A DNA stretch of 64,000 bases from Lentimonas sp002292345. Its GTDB lineage: Bacteria; Verrucomicrobiota; Verrucomicrobiia; Opitutales; Coraliomargaritaceae. The notes under the pieces were generated by a model. The model had not been told where the DNA came from. It did not search any database and saw nothing but the letters and a program-made list of their open reading frames with translations. Below, one piece after another: positions 39,112-48,252 of the stretch (position 1 is the stretch's first letter; each line of letters starts with the position of its first letter). The position numbers and the translations under genes are program-made. The stretch spans positions 24,683 through 88,682 of the forward strand of contig CAXLMP010000051.1 of the NCBI GenBank assembly GCA_964187655.1, written 5' to 3'.

Positions 39112-39537
39112 TTAGACCTGCGCCGGATCGATAAATTGCAATGAACCGTCTGCTTTCAAGCTACGATAGTAGCAGCCTGAGCGTGCGATGCCCGCTTTAT
39201 TCTTGGAGTGACACGCGCCCTGTCCTGCTGGTGTGACTGAATAAAGGATCGAATTCTGCTCACAATTGACACGGATATCTTCAATTCTGAGATAATCTCC
39301 ACTGGTTTTGCCTTTGATCCACAATTCATTGCGACTGGTGCTCCAGAATGTCGCCATGCCGCACTCGAGTGTAGTCTGCAGGGCCAATTCGTTTGCATAA
39401 CCAACGATGAGCACTTCGCCGGTCGTGGCATCCTGAGCGATTGCTGGCAGCACATCTGCGCCACAATTTGCCACCTTACGCAGCTTGGTGAAATCAAGAT
39501 TAAGGACTGCTCCCTGTTCTAATTCTTCATGTGTCAT
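39112..39537 (-). CDS. hisI: Phosphoribosyl-AMP cyclohydrolase
   Basis: 141 residues from the ATG at 39537 (a GTG at 39558 is less likely). Family landmarks: EVLIVGYANELALQTTL, TFWSTSRNELWIKGKTSGDYL, and the zinc cysteines in RVNCEQN, GACHSKN and RSGCYYR. It opens the purine ring of PR-AMP in histidine synthesis. The Mg-binding DCDxD block of the common form reads NCEQN here. No hisE domain is fused and no his genes are adjacent. Confidence 0.88.
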   Translation of the reverse strand: MTHEELEQGAVLNLDFTKLRKVANCGADVLPAIAQDATTGEVLIVGYANELALQTTLECGMATFWSTSRNELWIKGKTSGDYLRIEDIRVNCEQNSILYSVTPAGQGACHSKNKAGIARSGCYYRSLKADGSLQFIDPAQV

Positions 39538-39722
39538 ACCTGTTGAGTAAGCTCTCACAAACGCCTGAGTCGAGATTCGAATTTAAATTCTGTATGGCTG
39601 TAAAATGAAGAATTCATACAAAAACACTGATTTTTCCTTTCCATTCAATCCCATCGAGGCATCGTGCTAACTTTCACCGCAGAAACAACTCGGTGTCCAA
39701 AGCACCACAAACAGACAAACTT

Positions 39723-41726
39723 ATGAACACAGCCAACACCACTCGTGCTGAAATCCTCTCCCAAGCTGCCAACGAAGCACGTGGGCTTGCGATCGATGCG
39801 ATCCACGCCTGCAGTTCTGGCCACCTCGGCCTACCACTCGGTTGCGCAGAAATCGGTGCCGTCCTATTCGGCGACAACGGCCTCCGCTATAATCCAGCTG
39901 CACCAAAATGGCTCAACCGCGACCGCTTCATACTCTCAGCTGGTCACGGCTCCATGTTCATCTACTCATGGCTACACCTCTCTGGCTATGACCTCTCCCT
40001 AGAGGAAGTGAAAAACTTCCGCGTGCTCGGCTCCGAAACACCAGGACATCCCGAGTTTGGCGACACTGCCGGCGTCGAAGCCACCACTGGTCCACTCGGC
40101 CAAGGAATCGGCAATGCGGTTGGCTACGCGCTTTCTGGCAAGCGTGCGGCGGCACAGTTCAACACAGCCGATCACATTATCTTTGATCAACACATCTTCG
40201 CGCTTAATGGTGATGGCTGCTTGCAAGAAGGTGTCTCCAAGGAAGCGATCGCATTTGCCGGCCACAACCAGCTCGATAATCTCATCCTAATCTATGACTC
40301 CAACGACGTCACTCTCGATGCGATGGCAACACAGTCGCAAAGCGAAGATGCCGAAGCGTATTTCATCTCTCAACGCTGGGATGCGATCACCATTGACGGT
40401 CATGATCTGACTGCGATCAAGGAAGCGATCGCTCACGCCAAGTCCAATGACAACGGCAAGCCAACAGTCATCATCGCGAAGACTACAATCGGCAAGGGTA
40501 TACCTGAAGTTGCCGGCACAGCTGCCGGTCACGGAGAAGGTGGCGCAAAGTTCGCTGCTGAAGCTCGCAAAGGGCTCGGCCTTCCAGAAGAGACGTTTTT
40601 CGTATCCGAAGATGTTCGCACGCATTTTGCCGAGCAAGCCGTAGCAGGCAAAGCAGCCTTCACAGAGTGGGAAGCAACCTACGCAGCATGGAGTGCAGCC
40701 AATCCAGCACTGGCTGCTGAGCTCGAAGCATCCGTCAAGGGCGAGATGCCTACCGACCTTGTCAGCCGCATCCCAGAATTCGATGCTGGTACAGGTTCTG
40801 CAACTCGCGCCTCCGGTGGTGTTGTTATCCAATCCGTCGCCAAGGAAGTGCCGCAGCTCATCACTGGTTCCGCTGACCTTTATGGTTCCACTAAGAACTA
40901 CATCAAAGACGGCGGCGATTTTTCCGCGGAGAACTTTGGTGGTCGTAATATCTGGTTCGGCATCCGCGAACACGCGATGGGTGCGATCTGCAATGGTATC
41001 GCATACGACGGTATCTTCCGCGCAAGTGGCGCGACATTCCTAGTCTTCGCCGACTACCTTCGACCCGCGATCCGCCTTGCGGCACTCGCCAAGTTGCCAG
41101 TCACTTACATCTTCACGCACGACTCCGTCGGTGTTGGGGAAGACGGCCCGACACACCAACCTGTTGAAACAGTCAGCGGCCTACGCGTAATTCCAAATGT
41201 CGATGTGATCCGCCCATCCGATGCCGAAGAGACCGCAGCTGCATTTGCCGGAGCGATGCTCCGCAAAGATGGCCCAACGGCACTGATCCTTACTCGTCAA
41301 AACATTCCAGCCAACGACAACATCAGCGCCGCCGATCGTCGCGAAGGCACACTTAAGGGTGGCTACATTGTTAAGCAAGAGTCTGGCGACTTGAAACTCA
41401 TTATCATGGCAACTGGCTCTGAAGTGCAGCACGCACTCGGCGCAGCTGAGCAACTTGGTGACGGCGTACGCGTAGTGTCGCTTCCTTGCTTCGAGCGTTT
41501 CGAGCGTCAATCCGCAAACTACATCGAAAGCATCCTGCCACTTAGCTGTAGCGCACGGCTTGCTGTAGAAGCTGGAGTCTCCGATACATGGGGCAAGTAT
41601 GTTGGCCTGACTGGCAAGACAGTCTGCATCGATCGCTTTGGTATCTCTGCACCCGGCGACACCGTCATGGTCGAGCTAGGCATGACAGCTGACAACGTCG
41701 CAGCCGTCGCTAAAGAACTGCTTTAA
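39723..41726 (+). CDS. tkt: Transketolase
   Basis: 667 residues from the ATG at 39723 (the longer frame begins at a GTG at 39693). Thiamine-diphosphate regions: SGHLGLPLGCAEIGAVLF, SAGHGSMFIYSWLHL, GDGCLQEGVSKEA, IYDSNDVTLD; catalytic glutamate in WFGIREHAMGAI; HDSVGVGEDGPTHQP transketolase motif. It shuttles two-carbon units in the pentose phosphate pathway. A terminator follows. Confidence 0.95.
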   Translation: MNTANTTRAEILSQAANEARGLAIDAIHACSSGHLGLPLGCAEIGAVLFGDNGLRYNPAAPKWLNRDRFILSAGHGSMFIYSWLHLSGYDLSLEEVKNFRVLGSETPGHPEFGDTAGVEATTGPLGQGIGNAVGYALSGKRAAAQFNTADHIIFDQHIFALNGDGCLQEGVSKEAIAFAGHNQLDNLILIYDSNDVTLDAMATQSQSEDAEAYFISQRWDAITIDGHDLTAIKEAIAHAKSNDNGKPTVIIAKTTIGKGIPEVAGTAAGHGEGGAKFAAEARKGLGLPEETFFVSEDVRTHFAEQAVAGKAAFTEWEATYAAWSAANPALAAELEASVKGEMPTDLVSRIPEFDAGTGSATRASGGVVIQSVAKEVPQLITGSADLYGSTKNYIKDGGDFSAENFGGRNIWFGIREHAMGAICNGIAYDGIFRASGATFLVFADYLRPAIRLAALAKLPVTYIFTHDSVGVGEDGPTHQPVETVSGLRVIPNVDVIRPSDAEETAAAFAGAMLRKDGPTALILTRQNIPANDNISAADRREGTLKGGYIVKQESGDLKLIIMATGSEVQHALGAAEQLGDGVRVVSLPCFERFERQSANYIESILPLSCSARLAVEAGVSDTWGKYVGLTGKTVCIDRFGISAPGDTVMVELGMTADNVAAVAKELL

Positions 41727-41752
41727 TTTGTAGCCACGCTTTGAATACAACT

Positions 41753-41778
41753 GGCTGTCCACATGGGCGGCCTTTTTT
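41753..41778 (+). terminator. Rho-independent terminator of tkt
   Basis: GGCTGTCC pairs with GGGCGGCC (two G-T pairs) around ACAT, then six T residues. Confidence 0.8.
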
Positions 41779-41871
41779 GTGTAAGAGGTAACAGCTCTGG
41801 CGTACGAGCTTGCTCGCACTCTACCACATAGGCCTGCTCTCAAAAATACAGTGACGAGTTGTTTTGTTGAG

Positions 41872-41898
41872 AAAACCCCCAGTCATTTAGACTTGGGG
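41872..41898 (-). terminator. Possible terminator after the split tRNA-Gly
   Basis: On the minus strand CCCC-A-AGTC pairs with GACT-GGGG (one bulge), followed by GTTTTC, about 10 bp past the tRNA 3' end. Confidence 0.55.
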
Positions 41899-41904
41899 CT
41901 TAAA

Positions 41905-42062
<158 letters not shown>

Positions 42063-42116
42063 TGGCTAAAAAAAGTCGCAATGTTCGCTCCAGCTGTCAA
42101 TGCGCTTCCAAATAAA

Positions 42117-42983
42117 TTACTCTCCGAGATCTAAATCAATCATCCACTTACGGCGCACCGTGTCAGGCAATGCGAAGAGGTTATTGTCACGCAGCGAAGC
42201 GGCAAGATCATCGCCCAGCATAACACGGAGCACTTCCTGAGCTCGGGCCTCGTCGCGTTTTTTGTAAACGACATAGAAAGCCAAGCGAATCGGATAATCG
42301 CCATAATGCACATTATCGTCCGTAGGGCTAAATGCGGGACCATCTACCTCACTAGAAATCATCAATGCTTTGACTTTGTCACTCTTCGGCAAACGTGGCA
42401 AAATCGCGATCGCCGCGGCATCAGACAATAGTACGCCTTCAACTTCGGTAACTTTCATCGAAGCCACAGTCGTCTTCATTTGCCCACCGCGGAGGGCCGA
42501 AAATTTGAATAATTCGAGTGATATACTTTCATTATTTTGGCCAACCACTGCTTTAATCGAACGACTCCCCCAACCGGAGAGACCTAAGTCGCCCCATGTG
42601 GTATAATTTGATTCTTCATTCGCGCCAAAAATACCACCTAGGCTAGCTAGACTGATATCATTGATCGGATTACTTTGATTGACCGCAATCACAGCAACAT
42701 CATATGCGAAAGGAAAAACGCGAAACTCGTCACGCGGTACATCAGTATCTTTTGGAACCGCGATAATCGCTAAATCGATTTCATCCGAGCGCAGACGTTC
42801 TAACGCCGGTAAACTACCAATGCTATCGACTTTGAATTCGATCGAATGCTCCTCTCCATAGGCTTGAAGCGGCTCAGTAATAAAGTCTGCCAAGAGGTCG
42901 GAAGCAGCAATACGGACTTGTCTGGCACTCGCGGATGACACCGCGGCGACAGCCAAAAGAAAAAGGAGAAGGCGTGAATGCAT
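42117..42983 (-). CDS. PstS-like periplasmic phosphate-binding protein
   Basis: 288 residues with a signal peptide (about 1-20, SSASARQ). The body is a type II periplasmic binding fold: IAASDLLADFITEPLQAYGEE, LRSDEIDLAIIAVPKD, YDVAVIAVNQSNPINDISLASLGGIFG, which is the PstS hallmark. It is shorter than PstS of E. coli and no pstCAB genes are nearby, so it may be a solitary binding or sensor protein. Ligand not proven. Confidence 0.7.
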   Translation of the reverse strand: MHSRLLLFLLAVAAVSSASARQVRIAASDLLADFITEPLQAYGEEHSIEFKVDSIGSLPALERLRSDEIDLAIIAVPKDTDVPRDEFRVFPFAYDVAVIAVNQSNPINDISLASLGGIFGANEESNYTTWGDLGLSGWGSRSIKAVVGQNNESISLELFKFSALRGGQMKTTVASMKVTEVEGVLLSDAAAIAILPRLPKSDKVKALMISSEVDGPAFSPTDDNVHYGDYPIRLAFYVVYKKRDEARAQEVLRVMLGDDLAASLRDNNLFALPDTVRRKWMIDLDLGE

Positions 42984-43147
42984 GAGTAGAGTGGGCTTTT
43001 AAATGTATAAAATTAGATTAGTAGGCCATTAATATGTCATCCAGCACTGCAAGCAGAGTCAAACTCTAAGCTGACTGACAATTGGCCACAGATTGAATGG
43101 CCAGTGGGACCAACCTTTTGCTAGCGAAACGGTTATCCACTTCCTAT

Positions 43148-44515
43148 TTATTTCTCAATGTCCAACTCTGGCCACTGAATCAGCTTACGATGCAAGGTTC
43201 GACGGCTAATTCCCATTAACTCGGCCGCTCGGGTGCGATTGCCACTGGCTTTAATCAGCGCATTGCGTAACAACCGCTTCTCGTTCTGCTCCTTGCTCAA
43301 GGTCGAACTAGACGCCACGGTCTCTAACAACTGTGAACCATCTGCCTCTACCTGATACTTGGGATCGAGATCATACTCCGTCACTTCGCTGCCAGCCTTG
43401 AGCACGACGTTATTTTCACAAAAATTGCGCAGTTCACGAATATTCCCCGGCCAGCGATACGCGCGAAGCACTTTAAGTGCGCCGGCTGTCAAACGGACTG
43501 GTGCCACCGCATTTTCTTCGCTAAACTCCTTTATATAATGATTGAGCAAGATAATCATATCTTCCTGCCGATGACGCAGTGCTGGCAAATGAATCGTCAC
43601 GACATTGAGCCGATAAAGCAGATCTTCGCGAAACTCGCCGCTCTTCGACATCTCGATCAAATTGCGGTTGGTCGCGCAAACCAAGCGCACGTCGACTTTA
43701 ACTGGCGTTGAACTGCCCAAGCGCTCAAAGCTACGCGTCTCTAAGAAGCGCAACAATTTCACTTGCGTGGACGCATCGATCTCGCCGATTTCATCCAAAA
43801 ACAAGGTGCCACCGTCTGCCGCCTCGAAGCGCCCAATGCGACGTTCGGTCGCGCCAGTGAACGCACCTTTCTCATGACCAAACAGTTCGCTCTCTAGTAA
43901 ATTCGCAGCCAAGGCCGCGCAATGGACCGGCACAAAGGGCTTGCGCGCACGGGTGCTATTTTGGTGAATCGCCTGCGCAATCAGCTCCTTGCCAGTGCCA
44001 GTCTCACCTTCGAGCAGAACGGTCGCCCTCGACGGCGCCACGAGTTTAACCTTATCCAACACATCGGTCAGCCCAGGCGAATTACCGACGATCCCCCCGA
44101 AACTATATTTCTTATCCAAGCGCTCATGCAGCACCACATTCTCCGCCTCAATTGTACGCGACTGCAGCGCTCGCTTAATAATAATCTCAAGCTTCTCTAA
44201 GCTCACTGGCTTCGTCAAAAAGTCAAAAGCCCCGCGCCGCATCGCTTCGACTGCGGTTTCCACATTGCCATAAGCGGTCATCATGATGCAGATCGGGCGA
44301 TTCGGTAGTTTAATAGCGTGATCAATCACTTTCAAACCGGACTTTCCCGCCATCCGTAAGTCGGTCAAAATCACGTCAAAGGTCTCCGCTTCCATCAGAT
44401 TAAACGCCTCCTCCGCACCAGAAGCCATATAGACCTCGTAGTCGTCCTCCAAAGCGAGGCTTAGACCTTCGCGGGTGTTTTTTTCGTCATCTACTATTAA
44501 GATTGTTGCTAGCAT
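43148..44515 (-). CDS. Sigma-54-dependent response regulator (NtrC/AtoC type)
   Basis: 455 residues from the ATG at 44515. Receiver domain 1-120 with phosphoacceptor Asp52 in LTDLRMAG and Lys102; AAA+ domain with Walker A GETGTGKE (170-177), sigma-54 contact loop GAFTGA (217-222), FLDEIGEID and RLNVVTIHLPALRHRQEDM; Fis-type HTH at the end (GNRTRAAELMGISRRTLHRKL). It activates sigma-54 promoters when phosphorylated. No histidine kinase lies next to it. It is divergent from moxR with a 123-bp gap, so control of the Bat operon is plausible but I find no clear -24/-12 site there. Confidence 0.9.
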   Translation of the reverse strand: MLATILIVDDEKNTREGLSLALEDDYEVYMASGAEEAFNLMEAETFDVILTDLRMAGKSGLKVIDHAIKLPNRPICIMMTAYGNVETAVEAMRRGAFDFLTKPVSLEKLEIIIKRALQSRTIEAENVVLHERLDKKYSFGGIVGNSPGLTDVLDKVKLVAPSRATVLLEGETGTGKELIAQAIHQNSTRARKPFVPVHCAALAANLLESELFGHEKGAFTGATERRIGRFEAADGGTLFLDEIGEIDASTQVKLLRFLETRSFERLGSSTPVKVDVRLVCATNRNLIEMSKSGEFREDLLYRLNVVTIHLPALRHRQEDMIILLNHYIKEFSEENAVAPVRLTAGALKVLRAYRWPGNIRELRNFCENNVVLKAGSEVTEYDLDPKYQVEADGSQLLETVASSSTLSKEQNEKRLLRNALIKASGNRTRAAELMGISRRTLHRKLIQWPELDIEK

Positions 44516-44638
44516 GTGAGACAATAAGGCACAACTTATATTAAAATGCAATTTCTCAATCTTTTTCTATGAAACCTCTTGCAGGATAATTTGTCATTGA
44601 TCTCCTCCTCTTAGACGTTTTTTCCATTTTTTACAACT

Positions 44639-45640
44639 ATGAGTACAGAACCCGCAACAACCACCCCCCCTTGTAACGAAGCCCTCGAAGCCGCGACTGC
44701 GTGGATCCCGACATTACGCCAAGAGATCGGCCGCGTCATCGTCGGCCAACGTTATTTAGTCGACCGTCTACTGGTTGGCTTACTTGCCAACGGACACGTG
44801 CTGCTCGAAGGCGTACCAGGCCTAGCTAAAACCTTGAGTATTCGCACCCTCGCCACGGCTACCGATGCCGACTTTAAGCGCATCCAATTCACCCCTGATC
44901 TATTGCCTGCCGACGTTATCGGCACGTTAATCTACAGCCCAAAGGATAGTACCTTCCACACGCGCAAGGGTCCGATCTTCGCCAATCTTGTGCTTGCCGA
45001 CGAAATTAACCGCGCGCCTGCCAAAGTCCAGAGTGCGCTGCTCGAAGCGATGCAGGAGCATCAAGTGACGATCGGCGACACCACATACCCGCTGCCGGAG
45101 CCATTCCTAGTCCTCGCCACCGAGAATCCGATCGACCAAGAAGGCACCTACCCACTGCCCGAAGCACAGGTTGACCGCTTTATGCTCAAGCTCAAGGTCG
45201 GCTATCCGAGTAAGACCGAAGAGCGCGAAATCCTCGACCGCATGGCTTCGACCGATCCTAATCTAAGCGTCGATGCAGTCACCACGCTCGATGACATCCG
45301 TGAGGCGCGTAAGTACGTCAACGATGTGTTCGTCGATCCCAAGATCCGCGACTACATCGTCAATCTGATCCTCGCCACGCGTAACCCAGAAGATTTTAAC
45401 CTCAAGCTCGCTCAATACATTCAGTTCGGAGCCAGCCCGCGCGCCACCATCAGCCTCACCCTCGCCGCCAAGGCATGGGCGCTGATGCAAGGTCGCTCCT
45501 ACGTGATTCCGCAAGACATCAAGGAAATCGGCATGGATGTGCTGCGTCACCGCGTGATCCCCAGCTATGAGGCCGAAGCCGAAGAAATCAGCAGCGAAGA
45601 TTTGGTCGCATCGATTTTCGACGCCGTGCCAGTGCCTTAA
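44639..45640 (+). CDS. moxR: MoxR-family AAA+ ATPase
   Basis: 333 residues. Walker A LLEGVPGLAKTLSI (about 55-68), ANLVLADEINRAPAKVQSALLEAMQE (Walker B), LVLATENPIDQEGTYPLPEAQVDRFML sensor region. MoxR proteins act as chaperone-like ATPases with VWA-domain partners; here it heads the Bat operon. A 94-bp gap with a dispersed repeat separates it from the next gene. Confidence 0.93.
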   Translation: MSTEPATTTPPCNEALEAATAWIPTLRQEIGRVIVGQRYLVDRLLVGLLANGHVLLEGVPGLAKTLSIRTLATATDADFKRIQFTPDLLPADVIGTLIYSPKDSTFHTRKGPIFANLVLADEINRAPAKVQSALLEAMQEHQVTIGDTTYPLPEPFLVLATENPIDQEGTYPLPEAQVDRFMLKLKVGYPSKTEEREILDRMASTDPNLSVDAVTTLDDIREARKYVNDVFVDPKIRDYIVNLILATRNPEDFNLKLAQYIQFGASPRATISLTLAAKAWALMQGRSYVIPQDIKEIGMDVLRHRVIPSYEAEAEEISSEDLVASIFDAVPVP

Positions 45641-45643
45641 AAA

Positions 45644-45731
45644 CAATTAGGAATTAGGATCCCCCAGAAGTCTCCTACTCAGCTCTCAAGTCACAGCTCT
45701 CAAGTCTCAGCTCTCCCCTTTCAGCTCTCAA
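45644..45731. repeat. GATTA-rich plus CT-rich dispersed intergenic element, copy 5
   Basis: ATTAGGAATTAGGAT (45646-45660) followed by a pyrimidine-rich block with three CAGCTCTC units and the exact core CTCAAGTCTCA (45699-45709), ending just before the DUF58 start. It is inside an operon, so it is probably transcribed. Confidence 0.65.
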
Positions 45732-45734
45732 AGA

Positions 45735-46622
45735 ATGACTCCGGCAGATATCATTAAAAAAGTTCGCCGCCTCGATATACGGGCGCGTCATTTAGTGACA
45801 GATTCTGTGACTGGCGCTTACCACAGCTCGTTCAAGGGCCGTGGCATGGACTTTGAGGAGGTGCGCGAATATGAAATCGGCGACGACGTGCGCACGATTG
45901 ACTGGAATGTTAGTGCCAAAATGGATCGCCCCTTTGTTAAAGTCTTTCGCGAAGAGCGCGAAATGACGCTGATGCTGTTAATTGATTTAAGCGCATCGGG
46001 CATCTTCGGCTCCGTCGAGCAAAGCAAGCGCGAACGCGCCGCAGAAATCGCCAGTGTGCTGGCTTTTACCGCCACGCAAAACAACGACAAAGTCGGCGTG
46101 CTACTCTACACCGACGAGGTCGAGCACTACATACCACCCAAGAAAGGTCGCCGCCATATCCTCCGCTTGATCCGCGATATTTTATTCTTCGAGCCGAAAG
46201 GCCGCGGCACTTCGCACCAGGCCGCGCTCGATTATCTCAATCGCGTGCAACGCCGTAAGACTGTCGTATTCCTGATTTCCGACTTCCTCGACGAATCGCA
46301 AGCCACTGGCATCTTCGACACTCTCGCACTCACTAATCAACGCCACGACTTGATCAGCATTACGCTCAGCGACCCTCGCGAATGCGAACTACCTAAAGTC
46401 GGCTTAATTACCCTCGAAGATGCCGAAACCGGCGAAATGGTCGAAGTCGACACTGGTAACAAACACTCGCGTCAGCGCTACGCCAATCTTGCCCACGGGC
46501 GCCAAAGTCATTTCCAAACTCAGATGCGCAAAAAGGGACTCGACTGGATTCAAGCCCACACCGACCAGCCCTACCTACCTGCATTGCGTAATCTCTTCGC
46601 GCGCCGCGCTAGCCGCCACTAA
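45735..46622 (+). CDS. DUF58 protein of the Bat locus
   Basis: 295 residues. DUF58 core: RGMDFEEVREYEIGDDVRTIDWNVSAKMDRPFVKVFREER, then a VWA-like fold with a partial MIDAS (LLIDLSASG) and TVVFLISDFLD. Partner of MoxR in Bat/aerotolerance loci; predicted cytoplasmic. Its stop overlaps the next start by one base. Confidence 0.9.
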   Translation: MTPADIIKKVRRLDIRARHLVTDSVTGAYHSSFKGRGMDFEEVREYEIGDDVRTIDWNVSAKMDRPFVKVFREEREMTLMLLIDLSASGIFGSVEQSKRERAAEIASVLAFTATQNNDKVGVLLYTDEVEHYIPPKKGRRHILRLIRDILFFEPKGRGTSHQAALDYLNRVQRRKTVVFLISDFLDESQATGIFDTLALTNQRHDLISITLSDPRECELPKVGLITLEDAETGEMVEVDTGNKHSRQRYANLAHGRQSHFQTQMRKKGLDWIQAHTDQPYLPALRNLFARRASRH

Positions 46623-47218
46623 TGCCACTCTCTTTGTTTCAATTTTTACTCGCGGCTCTGCCCGCACAGACACCTGGACTGCCCAATCTCCCGCCTGGTC
46701 CGTCGCTTGATCGTGTACGCGGCCCGATCGAAATCCCACCCTTCGAGCCATGGCAAATCGGAGTGATCATTGCCCTCGCCGTGCTCGCACTGAGCGTGCT
46801 CATCTGGGGAATTCTTCGCTTCATGCGTGCTCGCAGTAACCGCTCGCAAGCAGAGCTGCCGCACCTTACCGCGCGCGCTGAGCTAAAGGCCGCTGCCGAA
46901 CTCACCACGAATGACGATGAGCGCTTCGCCGTGCTTAGTTCAATGGCGCTACGCCGCTATTTCGAAACAGGCAAAGGCATCGCCGCACTCGGCCGCACCT
47001 CGCTCGAATTCTTACAAGGATTAGATGGGCATCCACAGATGAATCCCGAGGCTCGCAGCTCACTCACTGAATTCCTAGAGCACTGCGACCGCGTCAAATT
47101 CGCCCAAGCTTCACTCACTGCAACTGAACGGAGCGCACTCACCAATAGTGCCACGACCCTGATCGTCCAATTTGAACAAGTCGTCGAAGCCACACCGCCG
47201 GAGGTCCAGTCACGATGA
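46622..47218 (+). CDS. DUF4381-like membrane protein
   Basis: 198 residues. A short N-terminal hydrophobic leader, Pro-rich stretch, then one strong membrane helix (IGVIIALAVLALSVLIWGIL, about 42-61) and a cytoplasmic helical domain (FAVLSSMALRRYFETGKGI; ALGRTSLEFLQGL). Position between DUF58 and BatA is where DUF4381 proteins occur. Overlaps batA by 4 bp. Confidence 0.7.
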   Translation: MPLSLFQFLLAALPAQTPGLPNLPPGPSLDRVRGPIEIPPFEPWQIGVIIALAVLALSVLIWGILRFMRARSNRSQAELPHLTARAELKAAAELTTNDDERFAVLSSMALRRYFETGKGIAALGRTSLEFLQGLDGHPQMNPEARSSLTEFLEHCDRVKFAQASLTATERSALTNSATTLIVQFEQVVEATPPEVQSR

Positions 47219-48252
47219 GCTTCTTTCAATTTCAGAATCCAGAGTACTTTTTCCTGCTACTGCTATTACCACTCATCGCCTGGTGGGCGGGGCGCATGGG
47301 CCCTGAAGCTGCTATGCGTTTTTCCAGCATTCAACTCGTTAAAGCACTTAGCCACTCACGCCGCAGTCGCCCAGGGCAATTTCTATTCGGCCTACGTATC
47401 CTCACACTTGCCGCATTAATCACCGCGCTCGCTCGACCACAAATGGGCAAGATGAACGACACCACCGATGCGGATGGTATCGATATTGTGGTAACACTCG
47501 ACCTCTCTGGTTCGATGCGTGCCCTGGACCTTTCTACCCGTAAAAACGTCGTCACACGCCTGGATGCCGCAAAAAAAGTAGTCCGCGATTTTATTAATAA
47601 GCGCCCTTACGATCGTATTGCGCTGGTTGCCTTTGCCGCGGATGCCTATGTCGTCAGCCCGCTCACACTCAATCACGACTGGTTGAAAAAAAATCTAGAG
47701 CGTCTTGAATTAGGCGAAATCGACGGTGGTGGCACCGCCATCGGCACTGCCCTTGGCGCCAGTGTTAATCGCCTGCGTGACCATGAAGCGCGCAGTCACA
47801 TCGTCATTCTATTAACTGATGGGGAAAACAACGCAGGCACTATTTCTCCGATTGGGGCAGCTGAAGCGGCCAAAAGTTATGGTGTTAAAGTGTACACCAT
47901 CGCCACCGGACAAATAGGCCGCGTGCCGATTCCCGAGATGACGCGCGACAACCGCGTGCTTCGCGACAAAGAAGGCAAACCAGTTTATCGCGGACGTAGC
48001 GAAAACTCGAACTTTAACGAGGCTGAACTGCGTGAAATCGCGGAGATGACAGGCGGTCTTTTTTTCAATGCCACCGAAGACGGTGACCTCGAACGTATTT
48101 ACGACGAAATCAGCGAACTTGAAACCACCACTATTGAGCTTCGCTCCTACGCCACTTTTACCGAATATTTTATTTGGCCAGCGGCCCTCGGCCTCGCCCT
48201 GCTCACCCTAGAACAACTCTTGCGCAACACGCGCTATCGCCGTCTGCCATGA
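47215..48252 (+). CDS. batA: BatA-type VWA membrane protein
   Basis: 345 residues. Two N-terminal membrane helices (FFLLLLLPLIAWWAG; FGLRILTLAALITALA), a VWA domain with MIDAS DLSGSMRALD (about 95), IVILLTDGENNAG, and a C-terminal helix (FIWPAALGLALLTLEQLL). In Bacteroides BatA belongs to a locus promoting aerotolerance. Overlaps the next gene by 4 bp (ATGA). Confidence 0.9.
   Translation: MSFFQFQNPEYFFLLLLLPLIAWWAGRMGPEAAMRFSSIQLVKALSHSRRSRPGQFLFGLRILTLAALITALARPQMGKMNDTTDADGIDIVVTLDLSGSMRALDLSTRKNVVTRLDAAKKVVRDFINKRPYDRIALVAFAADAYVVSPLTLNHDWLKKNLERLELGEIDGGGTAIGTALGASVNRLRDHEARSHIVILLTDGENNAGTISPIGAAEAAKSYGVKVYTIATGQIGRVPIPEMTRDNRVLRDKEGKPVYRGRSENSNFNEAELREIAEMTGGLFFNATEDGDLERIYDEISELETTTIELRSYATFTEYFIWPAALGLALLTLEQLLRNTRYRRLP

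Noticed and set aside
44516..44638. Sigma-54 promoter between the regulator and moxR
   Set aside because: GGCAC and TGCA strings occur but with spacing far from the -24/-12 rule.
48174..48248. Longer start for the BatB-BatC gene
   Set aside because: The extra 25 residues are out-of-frame batA sequence; the ATGA overlap at 48249 is the normal coupling pattern.
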